A model generated the notes under the pieces. That model was not told the DNA's origin. It saw only the letters and a program-made list of their open reading frames with translations, and did not search any database. A stretch of 64,000 nt of DNA from Kribbella capetownensis (GTDB lineage: Bacteria > Actinomycetota > Actinomycetes > Propionibacteriales > Kribbellaceae), in the NCBI RefSeq assembly GCF_004331485.1, contig NZ_SJKD01000007.1, positions 372,001-436,000 of the forward strand, in the 5' to 3' direction. This document shows positions 17,784 to 26,076 of the stretch, piece by piece; the first letter of the stretch is position 1, and each line of letters starts with the position of its first letter. The position numbers were made by a program, and so were the translations under genes.

Positions 17784-18910
17784 GCTCGTTCGAGGACGTC
17801 TTCGGCACCACGCCGGACGGAAGCTGGCGCGCGCCGGGCCGGGTCAACCTGATCGGCGAACACACCGACTACAACGACGGTCTGGTGCTGCCGATCGCCC
17901 TGCCGAACCGGATCCTGGTGACCGCGTCGAAACGCGACGACGGCCGGATCCGGGTCGCCTCCACCGGGCATCGCGGCGTGATCCAGTTCGCCGTCGACGA
18001 GCTGGGACCGGGCTCGGTCGGCGACTGGGCGGCGTACCCGGCGGGTGCTGCTTGGATCCTGCGGGAGTCCGGTTACGCGATCGGCGGCGCGAACCTGCTG
18101 GTCGACTCCGACCTCCCTTCGGGCGCCGGTCTCTCCTCCTCCGCGGCACTGCTGTGTGCGACATCCGTCGCGCTCCTCGGCTTGCGCGACATCGACGTCG
18201 ACCCCGGCGAGGTCGCGCGGCTGGCACAACGCGCCGAGAACCAGTACGTCGGTGCGCCGGTCGGACTGATGGACCAAATGGCGTCGATGTGCTGCACGGC
18301 CGGTCATGCCCTGTACTTCGACATCCGCGCGATGTCGACCGAGCAGATCCCGTTCGACCCGGCCGCCGACGACCTCGCCCTGCTGGTCGTGGATGTGAAG
18401 GCACCGCATCGGCACGTCGACGGTGAGTACGCCGCCCGCCGGAAGAGCTGCGAGCAGGCCGCGGCAGAACTCGGCGTACCGGCGTTGCGATCGATCGCGT
18501 TCGAGGAGCTCGCTGCGGCACTCGATCGTTTGCCCGACGACGTCGTACGGCGCCGCGTACGCCACGTGGTCACGGAGATCCGCCGCGTCGAGGACGCGGT
18601 CGCGCTGATGCACGCCGGCCGGTTGCGCGACGTCGGACCGTTGTTCACCGCATCGCACGCGTCACTGCGGGACGACTTCGAGATCACCGTGCCTGAGTTG
18701 GACGTCGCGGTCGACACTGCTCTCGCGGCCGGTGCGCTCGGTGCGCGGATGACCGGCGGCGGTTTCGGCGGCTGCATCATCGCGCTGACCGAGGCCGGTA
18801 CGGCCGACTCGGTCCTGGCCGCGATCGAGAAAGCCTTTGCGGAGCACGGTTTCAACACCCCCAACGCCCTCGCCGCGACACCGTCGGCGGGAGCCTCGCG
18901 GGTCGGCTGA
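17780..18910 (+). CDS. galK: Galactokinase
   Basis: 376 aa, GHMP kinase fold, phosphorylating galactose at C1. The galactokinase signature APGRVNLIGEHTDYNDG is near the N-terminus, the ATP loop is LPSGAGLSSSAAL, and the third GHMP motif is MTGGGFGGCIIAL near the C-terminus. GTG 17780 overlaps the galT stop. It is cytoplasmic and acts before GalT. A short hairpin (TGCCCG-TT-CGGGCA, 18913-18926) follows the stop codon and may end the transcript. Confidence 0.95.
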   Translation: MSSFEDVFGTTPDGSWRAPGRVNLIGEHTDYNDGLVLPIALPNRILVTASKRDDGRIRVASTGHRGVIQFAVDELGPGSVGDWAAYPAGAAWILRESGYAIGGANLLVDSDLPSGAGLSSSAALLCATSVALLGLRDIDVDPGEVARLAQRAENQYVGAPVGLMDQMASMCCTAGHALYFDIRAMSTEQIPFDPAADDLALLVVDVKAPHRHVDGEYAARRKSCEQAAAELGVPALRSIAFEELAAALDRLPDDVVRRRVRHVVTEIRRVEDAVALMHAGRLRDVGPLFTASHASLRDDFEITVPELDVAVDTALAAGALGARMTGGGFGGCIIALTEAGTADSVLAAIEKAFAEHGFNTPNALAATPSAGASRVG

Positions 18911-19004
18911 GGTGCCCGTTCGGGCATAAGGGCTGGGCAGCCGCCGCCCCCAGGCGTACGTTCTCGATAAGGGGAAATACACAGGGGGAAGTGAGGTGGG
19001 GGCA

Positions 19005-19787
19005 ATGGCTCAGCCTTTGCCTGCGGGGAAGCTCAAGGTGGGGACCGGATGGCGTTACTCCAAAGGCGGTAAGCACGCCGCGTTCGACTACCCGGTCCCG
19101 ACCGGTACGTCGGTCACCGCGGTGGCCGACGGCGTCGTACTGGCCTGTCACGACGGCGCGTCGAACGTGCCGAGCAGCAAGGTCGGCGCGGAATCCAACT
19201 GGGTGCTGCTCGGGATCGTCCACGGCGGCCGGAAGGCGTCGGTGCTGTTCCAGCACCTGTCTCCGGGGATCAACGTGAAGAAAGGCCAGAAGATCAAGGC
19301 CGGCGACCTGCTCGGCAAGTCGGGCAGCTCGGGCCATGCGACCGGTCCGCATCTGCACGTGGCGGCGATGTGGGGTCACCGGACCGCCGCCACCAGATAC
19401 GACTATCTCCAAGACATCGGCGCCAGGGAGAAGGAGCCGAAGGGTACGGCGGCCAACGGGATCTGCATCTACCCGCCGTCACAGGTCTACACAGCGAGTA
19501 AGGAGGGGCCGCTGGCCTCGGGCGAAGTGTTCGTGAGCAAGCTGCACTTCGGTACGACGAACTCCGACAGCGTCAAGCGGCTCCAGTTCGTGCTGAACAA
19601 CATCAAGCTCAAGGACGGCAAGAACCTCGGGCTGTCCGGGAACTACGACCTGGCCACGAAGAACGAGGCGACCAAGTGGCAGATCCAGAAGGACGGATGC
19701 CTGCCCGGCAGCGCGGCCGCCGACGGGAACATCGGTCCGAAGCAGGCCGGCAAGCTGTTCGGCCCGAAGTACACCATCAAGGCGTAG
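19005..19787 (+). CDS. M23-type peptidase domain plus peptidoglycan-binding-like domain, no signal peptide
   Basis: 260 aa. The N-terminal half is a lysostaphin-type (LytM/M23) domain: HxxxD zinc ligands His24-Asp28 (GKHAAFDYPVPTGT) and the HxH pair His116/His118 (ATGPHLHVA). The C-terminal half (about 180-250) resembles a peptidoglycan_binding_1-like repeat (SVKRLQFVLNN, LSGNYDLATKNEATKWQ). Such enzymes cut peptidoglycan cross-bridges, but no signal peptide or membrane helix is present, which is unusual for a cell-wall enzyme. ATG 19005 has AGGTGGGGG directly upstream; GTG 18996 is in frame too. Confidence 0.8.
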   Translation: MAQPLPAGKLKVGTGWRYSKGGKHAAFDYPVPTGTSVTAVADGVVLACHDGASNVPSSKVGAESNWVLLGIVHGGRKASVLFQHLSPGINVKKGQKIKAGDLLGKSGSSGHATGPHLHVAAMWGHRTAATRYDYLQDIGAREKEPKGTAANGICIYPPSQVYTASKEGPLASGEVFVSKLHFGTTNSDSVKRLQFVLNNIKLKDGKNLGLSGNYDLATKNEATKWQIQKDGCLPGSAAADGNIGPKQAGKLFGPKYTIKA

Positions 19788-21000
19788 CCGTCGCCGCTCG
19801 CACCTCGCGCCGGATCAACGGCGCGGAGACGGCAGTGGCCGCCAGTTGGATCAGACCCATCACCAGGTAAGGAGTGCGCAGGTCGGTGCGGTGGGCGAGG
19901 AACCCCGCACCGACCGCACCCAGCGGTGCCGCGCAGAACGCGACCATCCGATAGACCGCGGTCACCCGGCCGAGCAGTTCCGCCGGTACGATGCGCTGCC
20001 GCACAGTGATCGAGACGACGTTCCACCAACTGCTGCCGAAGCCGAGGGCGACCGCGGCCACGGCGACCGGGGCCAGGCCGGACAGGACGCCGAAGCACAC
20101 GATCGCCACGCCGCTGAGGAACAACGCCCCGATCAGGCTGGCGGAGGTCGAGAGCCGGCGGGACAACCGCGGCGCGACGAACGCACCGAGCACACCGCCG
20201 ATCGCGTAGATGGCGACCAGCCAGCCGAAGCCGGCCTGCGGCAGGTGCAGTACTTCCAGGACGTACAGCACCAGGATCGCGACGATGCCGGCGCCGACCG
20301 CGTTCACGATCGTGAGCACCAGGCACAGTGTTCGCAGCAACTTGTGCTGCCAGAGATAGACGAGTCCTTCCTTCAGTTCGCGGCCGAGGTGGCGGTCGGC
20401 GTCGATGACGCGAGCCGGCGCGGACTTCCGGATGATCCAGACGAGTACCGCCGCGCCGGCGAACGAGACGGCGTTCAGCAGGATCGGCAGCCCGCGGCTG
20501 AGCACGAACAACGCCGCGCCCAGCGGCGGACCGATCAGGCTCGAAAGCAGCACGAGCGAGGCCTGGCTGTAGCCGTTCGCCCGTTCGAGTGAGGCCGGTA
20601 CGACGACGTCGGTCACCACCACCGACGCGGCGTTGTCGAAGAACGGTGCGAGCAGACCGAGCAGGAACGCGGTCAGCAGCAGGAGCGGGATCGTCCCGAG
20701 GTCGAGCAGTACCACGACCGCGAACGCGCCGGCGACCACCGCCCGGATCGCGTCGACGATCCACATCGTCGTTGTCCGCCGCCAGCGGTCCACCATCACG
20801 CCGGAGATCAGGCCGAGCAGCAGCCAGCCGACGTTCGTGACCGCCTCGGTGAGCGAGACGATGCGGGGATCGCGGGTGATCGATGCGGCCAGCAACGGCA
20901 GCGCGCCGAACATGATCCCGTCACCGGCGAACGAGACGGCGCCAGCGGTCCAGAGAACCCAGTACGGCCTACCGAGCGGAGCCTCTCGGCTCCTTCTCAT
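19777..21000 (-). CDS. MFS transporter
   Basis: 407 aa, about 12 hydrophobic helices, with the loop 2-3 motif GVMVDRWRRTTTMW. It resembles the same EntS/MefA-like exporter group as the protein at 13861 but is clearly divergent. It follows the DeoR-family gene by 4 bp on the same strand, so both form one operon. Its 3' end overlaps the convergent M23 gene by 11 bp. Substrate unknown. Confidence 0.82.
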   Translation of the reverse strand: MRRSREAPLGRPYWVLWTAGAVSFAGDGIMFGALPLLAASITRDPRIVSLTEAVTNVGWLLLGLISGVMVDRWRRTTTMWIVDAIRAVVAGAFAVVVLLDLGTIPLLLLTAFLLGLLAPFFDNAASVVVTDVVVPASLERANGYSQASLVLLSSLIGPPLGAALFVLSRGLPILLNAVSFAGAAVLVWIIRKSAPARVIDADRHLGRELKEGLVYLWQHKLLRTLCLVLTIVNAVGAGIVAILVLYVLEVLHLPQAGFGWLVAIYAIGGVLGAFVAPRLSRRLSTSASLIGALFLSGVAIVCFGVLSGLAPVAVAAVALGFGSSWWNVVSITVRQRIVPAELLGRVTAVYRMVAFCAAPLGAVGAGFLAHRTDLRTPYLVMGLIQLAATAVSAPLIRREVRAATATP

Positions 21001-21004
21001 GACC

Positions 21005-21823
21005 TCACGAGGCGATGACCAGATCGCAGCCTGTGTCGCGCATGGCTTTGCGGGCTGCGGTGGACAGGCCGGAGTCGGTGACGATGACGTCCAGGTCCGA
21101 CCAGGTGGCGAACGTACTCAGGCCGACGGTCCCCCACTTGGTGTGGTCCGCGACCACGACCACCTCGCGGCTCGCGCCGATGAAGGAGCGGTTGGTCTCG
21201 GCCTCCATCAGGTTCGGCGTACTCAGACCGTGCTCCGCGTCGACGCCGTGCGCGCCGAGGAACAGCAGGTCGAGATGCAACGACGCCAGCGCCGCCGTCG
21301 CGATCGGTCCGACCAGCGCATCGGACGGCGTACGAATGCCGCCGATCAGTACGACGGTGCGGTCGGAGCGGCTGTTGCCATGGAACACATCCGCGATCCG
21401 CGCCGAGTTCGTCACGACTGTGAGGTTCTCCACCCGGAGCAACTGACGGGCCAGCGCGTACGTCGTCGTACCAGCACCGATGCCGATCGCACTGTCCGGC
21501 TGCACCCGGCCGGCTGCCTCGGCCGCGATCGCCTGCTTGGCCGCGGACTCCTGCGTCAGCTTGGCGTCGAACCCGGGCTCGTGTGCACTCCGCAGCCCCA
21601 CCGAGGTGGCGCCGCCGTGCACCTTGTGCAGCAGACCGCTCGAGTCGAGTGCGTCCAGATCGCGCCGGATCGTCATGTCGGACACGCCGAACCGGTCCAC
21701 CAGCTCGGCCACGGTGATCGCGCCACGACTGTTGACCTCGGCAACGATCGTGGCCTGTCGCTGGGCGGCCAGCTGCCCTCCCCGGCCCTTCGGAGCCTCT
21801 GTTCCAGCTGCGTTCACCCCCAC
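21005..21823 (-). CDS. DeoR/GlpR-family transcriptional regulator
   Basis: 272 aa. DeoR-type helix-turn-helix at about 18-75 (ITVAELVDRFGVSDMTIRRDLDAL), followed by the DeoR C-terminal sensor domain, an isomerase-like fold that binds phosphorylated sugars (GIGAGTTTYALARQL; LGAHGVDAEHGL). Start is GTG 21823 or GTG 21817. Family members usually repress sugar operons. The galTK genes 2 kb away are possible targets, but the direct partner in the operon is an MFS exporter. Confidence 0.85.
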   Translation of the reverse strand: MGVNAAGTEAPKGRGGQLAAQRQATIVAEVNSRGAITVAELVDRFGVSDMTIRRDLDALDSSGLLHKVHGGATSVGLRSAHEPGFDAKLTQESAAKQAIAAEAAGRVQPDSAIGIGAGTTTYALARQLLRVENLTVVTNSARIADVFHGNSRSDRTVVLIGGIRTPSDALVGPIATAALASLHLDLLFLGAHGVDAEHGLSTPNLMEAETNRSFIGASREVVVVADHTKWGTVGLSTFATWSDLDVIVTDSGLSTAARKAMRDTGCDLVIAS

Positions 21824-21896
21824 AGACTAGACGGAGAACGTGCCGCTGTCAGGGAAATGGCATTGCCGCGGCGATGCCACCTTGTCACCCTGAAGT

Positions 21897-23027
21897 ATGC
21901 GATTTCCCGAGGATGTTCCGGTCCTGACCGATGGCGTGGTGACCCTGCGCGCGCACACGGCCGACGACATCGACTCCGTCTATCAGATGTGCCAGGACCC
22001 GGTGATGCAGCGGTGGACCACGATCCCGGTCCCCTACCTGCGCGAGCACGCGGTCAACTTCCTGACCGAACTCATCCCGGACGGCTGGCGTGAGGGCACC
22101 ATGTGGGCCTGGGCGATCGAGTACGACGGCCGGTACGCCGGGACGATCGACCTGCGCGACGGTGAGGGCGGGGTCGGCGAGGTCGGGTTCGGTGTGACAC
22201 CGGAGGTCCGCGGCGCCGGGGTGATGACCCGGGCACTGAAGCTGACCGTCCGGCACGCGTTCGACGTGCTCGGCTGGGACCGGGTGATCTGGCGGGCGTT
22301 CACCGGCAACTGGGCCTCGCGCCGGGTCGCCTGGAAGGCCGGCTTCCACGGCGTGGTCGTCGTACCAGGCGGTGGGAGGTCGCGTGGTGTCCGCGAGAAC
22401 GAGTGGATCGCCTCGGTCGGGCGCGACGACGCGCTGGAGCCGCACGGCACCTGGTGGGATGTCGCCGTACTCGAAGGCAACGGTCTGCGGTTGCGCCCGT
22501 TCCAGCCGACGGACGCCGAGCGGATCGTCGAGGCGTGCAGCGACGAGCGGACGCAGTACTGGCTGGCCGACCTGCCGTCGCCGTACACGCTCGGGGACGC
22601 CCACGGATTCATGCGGAACCGGCGGGACAACCTGGCGTCCGGCGACGGGATCTCGTGGGCGATCGCCGACCAGGAGACCGACGAACTGCTGGGTTGCGTC
22701 AGCATGTTCGGGATGAGCACCCGGATGGACAAGACCGTGGGCGAGATCGGGTACTGGATGCATCCGTCCGCGCGCGGACGGAAGGTGATGTCGACCGCGG
22801 TCGGATTGCTGATCGACCACGCCTTCAAGCCCGTGGCCGAAGGCGGTCTGGGCCGGCGACGGCTGGTCCTGTTGGCTGCCGAGGGCAACAGCGCGTCGGC
22901 GCACGTTGCCGAGGTCAACGGCTTCACCCAGTTCGGCCGGATGCGGGAGGCAGCGGCACGCCGGGACGGGACGTACGTCGACCACCTCGGCTTCGACCTG
23001 CTGGCGTCCGAGCGGCTGCCGGACTGA
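21897..23027 (+). CDS. Tandem GNAT acetyltransferase (RimJ/RimL type)
   Basis: 376 aa made of two GNAT domains. The first (about 10-170) has GEVGFGVTPEVRGAGVMTRAL as its acetyl-CoA region, and the second (about 195-372) has GEIGYWMHPSARGRKVM. Both belong to the RimJ/RimL-like branch that acetylates protein N-termini or small amines. A fused pair is less common than single-domain enzymes and could act as an internal pseudodimer. The ATG at 21897 is the only sensible start. Divergent from the DeoR gene, 73 bp apart. Confidence 0.85.
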   Translation: MRFPEDVPVLTDGVVTLRAHTADDIDSVYQMCQDPVMQRWTTIPVPYLREHAVNFLTELIPDGWREGTMWAWAIEYDGRYAGTIDLRDGEGGVGEVGFGVTPEVRGAGVMTRALKLTVRHAFDVLGWDRVIWRAFTGNWASRRVAWKAGFHGVVVVPGGGRSRGVRENEWIASVGRDDALEPHGTWWDVAVLEGNGLRLRPFQPTDAERIVEACSDERTQYWLADLPSPYTLGDAHGFMRNRRDNLASGDGISWAIADQETDELLGCVSMFGMSTRMDKTVGEIGYWMHPSARGRKVMSTAVGLLIDHAFKPVAEGGLGRRRLVLLAAEGNSASAHVAEVNGFTQFGRMREAAARRDGTYVDHLGFDLLASERLPD

Positions 23028-23183
23028 CCGCCGTACGGCCGGAATCGGACGGACCCAGGACTTGCGGACTCACCAGTCCGGACGGTAGTGGTCACCGCCC
23101 GAAATCGGCGGAGTACGGCCAGTTGGTGCCAGACCACACCGTTTCCCCTCGCCGTCTCGGCATCTGGCTGGTTGAATCGACGG

Positions 23184-23846
23184 GTGAGAGATCGTGAGGA
23201 GCTGGTCCGCCGCTGGCAGGCCGGGTGGTCCGTCTCGCGGGGCTGGACCACAGTGGAGGACGACAACGACGGCATTTTGACCGTCCGTGCGGGTGAGGAG
23301 AACCGCGCGATGGAGTACGTCGTCCTGGATGCCGACGACAAACCGGAACGCGTCGAACGCGCGGCCGAGCTGGCTCTGGCCGAGGGCGGTGGTCGCGGGG
23401 CCGGCTGGATCACGCTGGCCACCGACGACAAAGAGGCCCGGATCGAGCAGCTGGAGGATCTCGGGCTCGAGGTCCAGCAGGACCAGGACTGGCTGATGAC
23501 GATCCAGTTGTCGGAGCAGCCGGCGCTGAAGCTGCACGAACGCTATGCCCTGCACACCGAGCTCGAGTCCGACCTGATCATCACCCGCGCCACGCTGCAC
23601 GGCGGCGTGGTGTCGAGCGGGCGGATGGCAGTGGTCGGCGAGGACGCGGTCGCGGACCGGATCGAGACGGATCCGGCGCATCGGCGGCGTGGTCTCGGCA
23701 GTGCGGTGATGGCGTCGCTGGTCGAGACGGCCGCGGCCCAGGGAGCCAAACGCGGCATCCTGATCGCGTCCATCGACGGTCTGCGGCTGTACCGCAGCCT
23801 GGGCTGGAAGGTCGTGGCGGACATCATCATCGCCCGCTCTCGCTGA
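23184..23846 (+). CDS. GNAT family N-acetyltransferase
   Basis: 220 aa. The N-terminal half is poorly conserved (possibly a degenerate GNAT fold), while the C-terminal half has the acetyl-CoA loop DPAHRRRGLGSAVM, followed by the usual SIDGLRLYRSLGWKVV end segment. GTG 23184 was chosen because upstream codons have no protein-like character. No clear ribosome site is seen, so translation may be leaderless. Substrate unknown. Confidence 0.78.
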   Translation: MRDREELVRRWQAGWSVSRGWTTVEDDNDGILTVRAGEENRAMEYVVLDADDKPERVERAAELALAEGGGRGAGWITLATDDKEARIEQLEDLGLEVQQDQDWLMTIQLSEQPALKLHERYALHTELESDLIITRATLHGGVVSSGRMAVVGEDAVADRIETDPAHRRRGLGSAVMASLVETAAAQGAKRGILIASIDGLRLYRSLGWKVVADIIIARSR

Positions 23847-23939
23847 CGTCGCGTTCAAACGCATGAGTTTGTCAAAGCTTCGTGAAGTGCGGCTCGGGCG
23901 AGGAGTCATGCCGTCGTGCCGTGGGCAAGGCTGCACACC

Positions 23940-24728
23940 ATGACGAACCACAAACGGTCACTCGGTAGCGGAGTGGTCGGTCCCGTCCTCGCGTCTCTGT
24001 CCGCCCTGGTCCTGCTGATGGGTATCGGGTGGTTCGTGCTGCGGGACACCGGTTCGGGCAGGCCGACCAGCCAGGAGCAGCCGATCACCTCGGTCACCGA
24101 CGACGCCTCGTCGACGCCGATCAGCCCGAGCACTCCGGCGTACACCCCGAGTCCGACGCCGACACCGCCGAAAGCGACACCGACGCGGCCGAAGACCAAG
24201 AGCCCGACGCCGACGCCGACCCGGAAGAGTACGGCGCCCAGCCGCGACGCCACCCGGAAGCCGTCGCCGAAACCGAGCCACACCTCTACTCCGAGGCCGA
24301 CCAAGACGACGACGAAGCCGCCGTCCGGTGGGTCGGGCACCGCCGAGGCACAGGTGCTGTCGCTCACGAACAACGAGCGGGCGAAGGCCGGCTGCGGACC
24401 GCTGCGGATGAACAGCGCGCTGACGAAGGCCGCCGAGGCACACGCGTCCGACATGGTCGACAAGCACTACTTCGCGCATGACAGCCTGGACGGCCGCAGC
24501 CCGTTCGACCGGATGAAGGCGGCCGGCTACAGCGGTGGCGCGATGGCCGAGAACATTGCCGTCGGCTACTCCAGCGCCTCGGCCGTGGTGGAGGGCTGGA
24601 TGAACAGCCCCGGCCACCGGCAGAACATCCTCAACTGCACCTACAAGTGGCTCGGCGTCGGGTATGACTCCGGGCAGGTCAAACCGGACTGGTCCAACGG
24701 CTCCTGGGTACAGGATTTCGGCGGCTGA
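23940..24728 (+). CDS. Membrane-anchored CAP (SCP/PR-1) domain protein 1
   Basis: 262 aa: short basic cytoplasmic tail, one membrane helix (about 15-37), a Pro/Thr/Ser/Lys stalk (about 45-135), then an extracellular CAP domain. The conserved CAP cavity residues are present: His in AEAHASDM, Glu in AENIAVGY and His in SPGHRQNI, plus two cysteines (AGCGPL, LNCTY). CAP proteins of bacteria are extracellular and of mostly unknown activity; some bind lipids or act as peptidases. First of three tandem paralogues. Confidence 0.85.
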   Translation: MTNHKRSLGSGVVGPVLASLSALVLLMGIGWFVLRDTGSGRPTSQEQPITSVTDDASSTPISPSTPAYTPSPTPTPPKATPTRPKTKSPTPTPTRKSTAPSRDATRKPSPKPSHTSTPRPTKTTTKPPSGGSGTAEAQVLSLTNNERAKAGCGPLRMNSALTKAAEAHASDMVDKHYFAHDSLDGRSPFDRMKAAGYSGGAMAENIAVGYSSASAVVEGWMNSPGHRQNILNCTYKWLGVGYDSGQVKPDWSNGSWVQDFGG

Positions 24729-24749
24729 TCCGCGCTGTTCACATCGTTG

Positions 24750-24775
24750 CCACCGGCCCGTGGGCGAGCCGGTGG
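24750..24775. terminator. Hairpin after CAP gene 1
   Basis: CCACCGGC (24750-24757) pairs with GCCGGTGG (24768-24775) around a 10-base loop, 22 bp after the stop codon and followed by TAAATCGGTTT. This suggests that the three CAP genes are separately transcribed. Confidence 0.55.
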
Positions 24776-24947
24776 TAAATCGGTTTCCGTCAACCTTCAG
24801 GAATCGTTAAGAGGGATCGCGGATCTGTAACGGTGACCTATCCCATCGGTTAAGGTCACTGCCTGACACCAGGGGGGACCTGGCTGGACCCGAGGGGAAC
24901 GACGAAGTACTCGGTACGACGGAAAAACGAAGAGGACTCGCCCACCC

Positions 24948-25883
24948 ATGACGGATTCGCCTCCCCCCCGGCGACACCGCGGAACCCGACGCGCGCCCCG
25001 GCGTAGTCGCGGCCTGATCGGCCCGATCGTCAGCGCCCTGTCGGTTCTGCTCGCGATCGGCCCGGTGGTCTGGCTGATGTCTCGCGACAACTCCACGGTC
25101 CAGGACGCGACGAAGGTTCTGAACGTCTCCGAGGACACCCGGCAGGACTCCACCGGCGACGACGCCCGGCCGAAGACGCCGGGTCCTACCGTGACGAAGA
25201 CCCTGCCGAACGGCGCCACCACCATCGTCACCCCGACTCTCGGTGCGGCCGCGTCGACCACGACGTCGTCGGACACGCCGCAGACCAGCGGCACCCCGAG
25301 CACTACCCCCACGGACGGCCTCACCACGCCGGCCGACCCGGTCACGACGGTGACGGTGACCCCGGCACCACCGCGGACCACGGGCCGACCGAAGCCGCGG
25401 CCGAGCCGCAGTATTCCGACCAGGACAGTCACCAAGGACCCGACGCCGAGCGACCCGTCGCGGCCGCCGTCCGGAGGTGGCGGCACCAACTCGCAGGAGC
25501 GTGATGTGCTCGACCTGACCAACCAGATCCGGCAGCAGCAGGGCTGCGGTCCGCTCCGGCTGGACAGTGCACTGGTCGAGGCGGCCGGTCGGCACGCATC
25601 CGACATGGTTCGCCGGCACTACATGGACCACACCACCCCCGACGGCCAGGATCCGGGCGACCGGATGGCGGCCGCCGGGTACCGCGGTTCCAGCTGGGGC
25701 GAGAACATCGCGGCCGGCTACTCCACCGCACAGAAGGTCGTCGCTGCGTGGATGCAGAGCGACGGGCACCGCAAGAACATCCTGAACTGCCGGTTCACCT
25801 CGATCGGCATCGGCTACGACTCGGGTCAGGTCCGGTCCGACTGGGGCCCGGGCAGCTGGGTCCAGGACTTCGGCCGGAGCTGA
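24948..25883 (+). CDS. Membrane-anchored CAP (SCP/PR-1) domain protein 2
   Basis: 311 aa with the same plan as its upstream neighbour: Arg/Pro-rich cytoplasmic start, one membrane helix (about 24-45), a longer Thr/Pro-rich stalk (about 50-180) and a C-terminal CAP domain. The CAP residues are intact (GRHASDM, GENIAAGY, SDGHRKNI), as is the Cys pair (QGCGPL, LNCRF). The protein ends in SWVQDFGRS, as does paralogue 1 (SWVQDFGG), indicating tandem duplication. The 219-bp gap upstream has a terminator-like hairpin, so it likely has its own promoter. Confidence 0.85.
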   Translation: MTDSPPPRRHRGTRRAPRRSRGLIGPIVSALSVLLAIGPVVWLMSRDNSTVQDATKVLNVSEDTRQDSTGDDARPKTPGPTVTKTLPNGATTIVTPTLGAAASTTTSSDTPQTSGTPSTTPTDGLTTPADPVTTVTVTPAPPRTTGRPKPRPSRSIPTRTVTKDPTPSDPSRPPSGGGGTNSQERDVLDLTNQIRQQQGCGPLRLDSALVEAAGRHASDMVRRHYMDHTTPDGQDPGDRMAAAGYRGSSWGENIAAGYSTAQKVVAAWMQSDGHRKNILNCRFTSIGIGYDSGQVRSDWGPGSWVQDFGRS

Positions 25884-26076
25884 GGATTGTCATTGTGTGG
25901 AAAACACCGAGTGTGACGGAGATGTTGTCTCACAGTCACAATGTCCGGCCGGTTCACGGCCGGTCACTGCGGGTAGGTCCGTCCTTGTCATATCGCCGGT
26001 CCGTCCTGGGGGGATCCGGTGAGACGACTGACGAGGCACGTCTTGGGGACGAGACAGTGAAGGGAACAACGACATA

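Noticed and set aside
18911-19004. Possible riboswitch before the unsecreted M23 gene
   Set aside because: Only a short galK-side hairpin and a ribosome site are present in under 100 bp; no riboswitch core was recognised.
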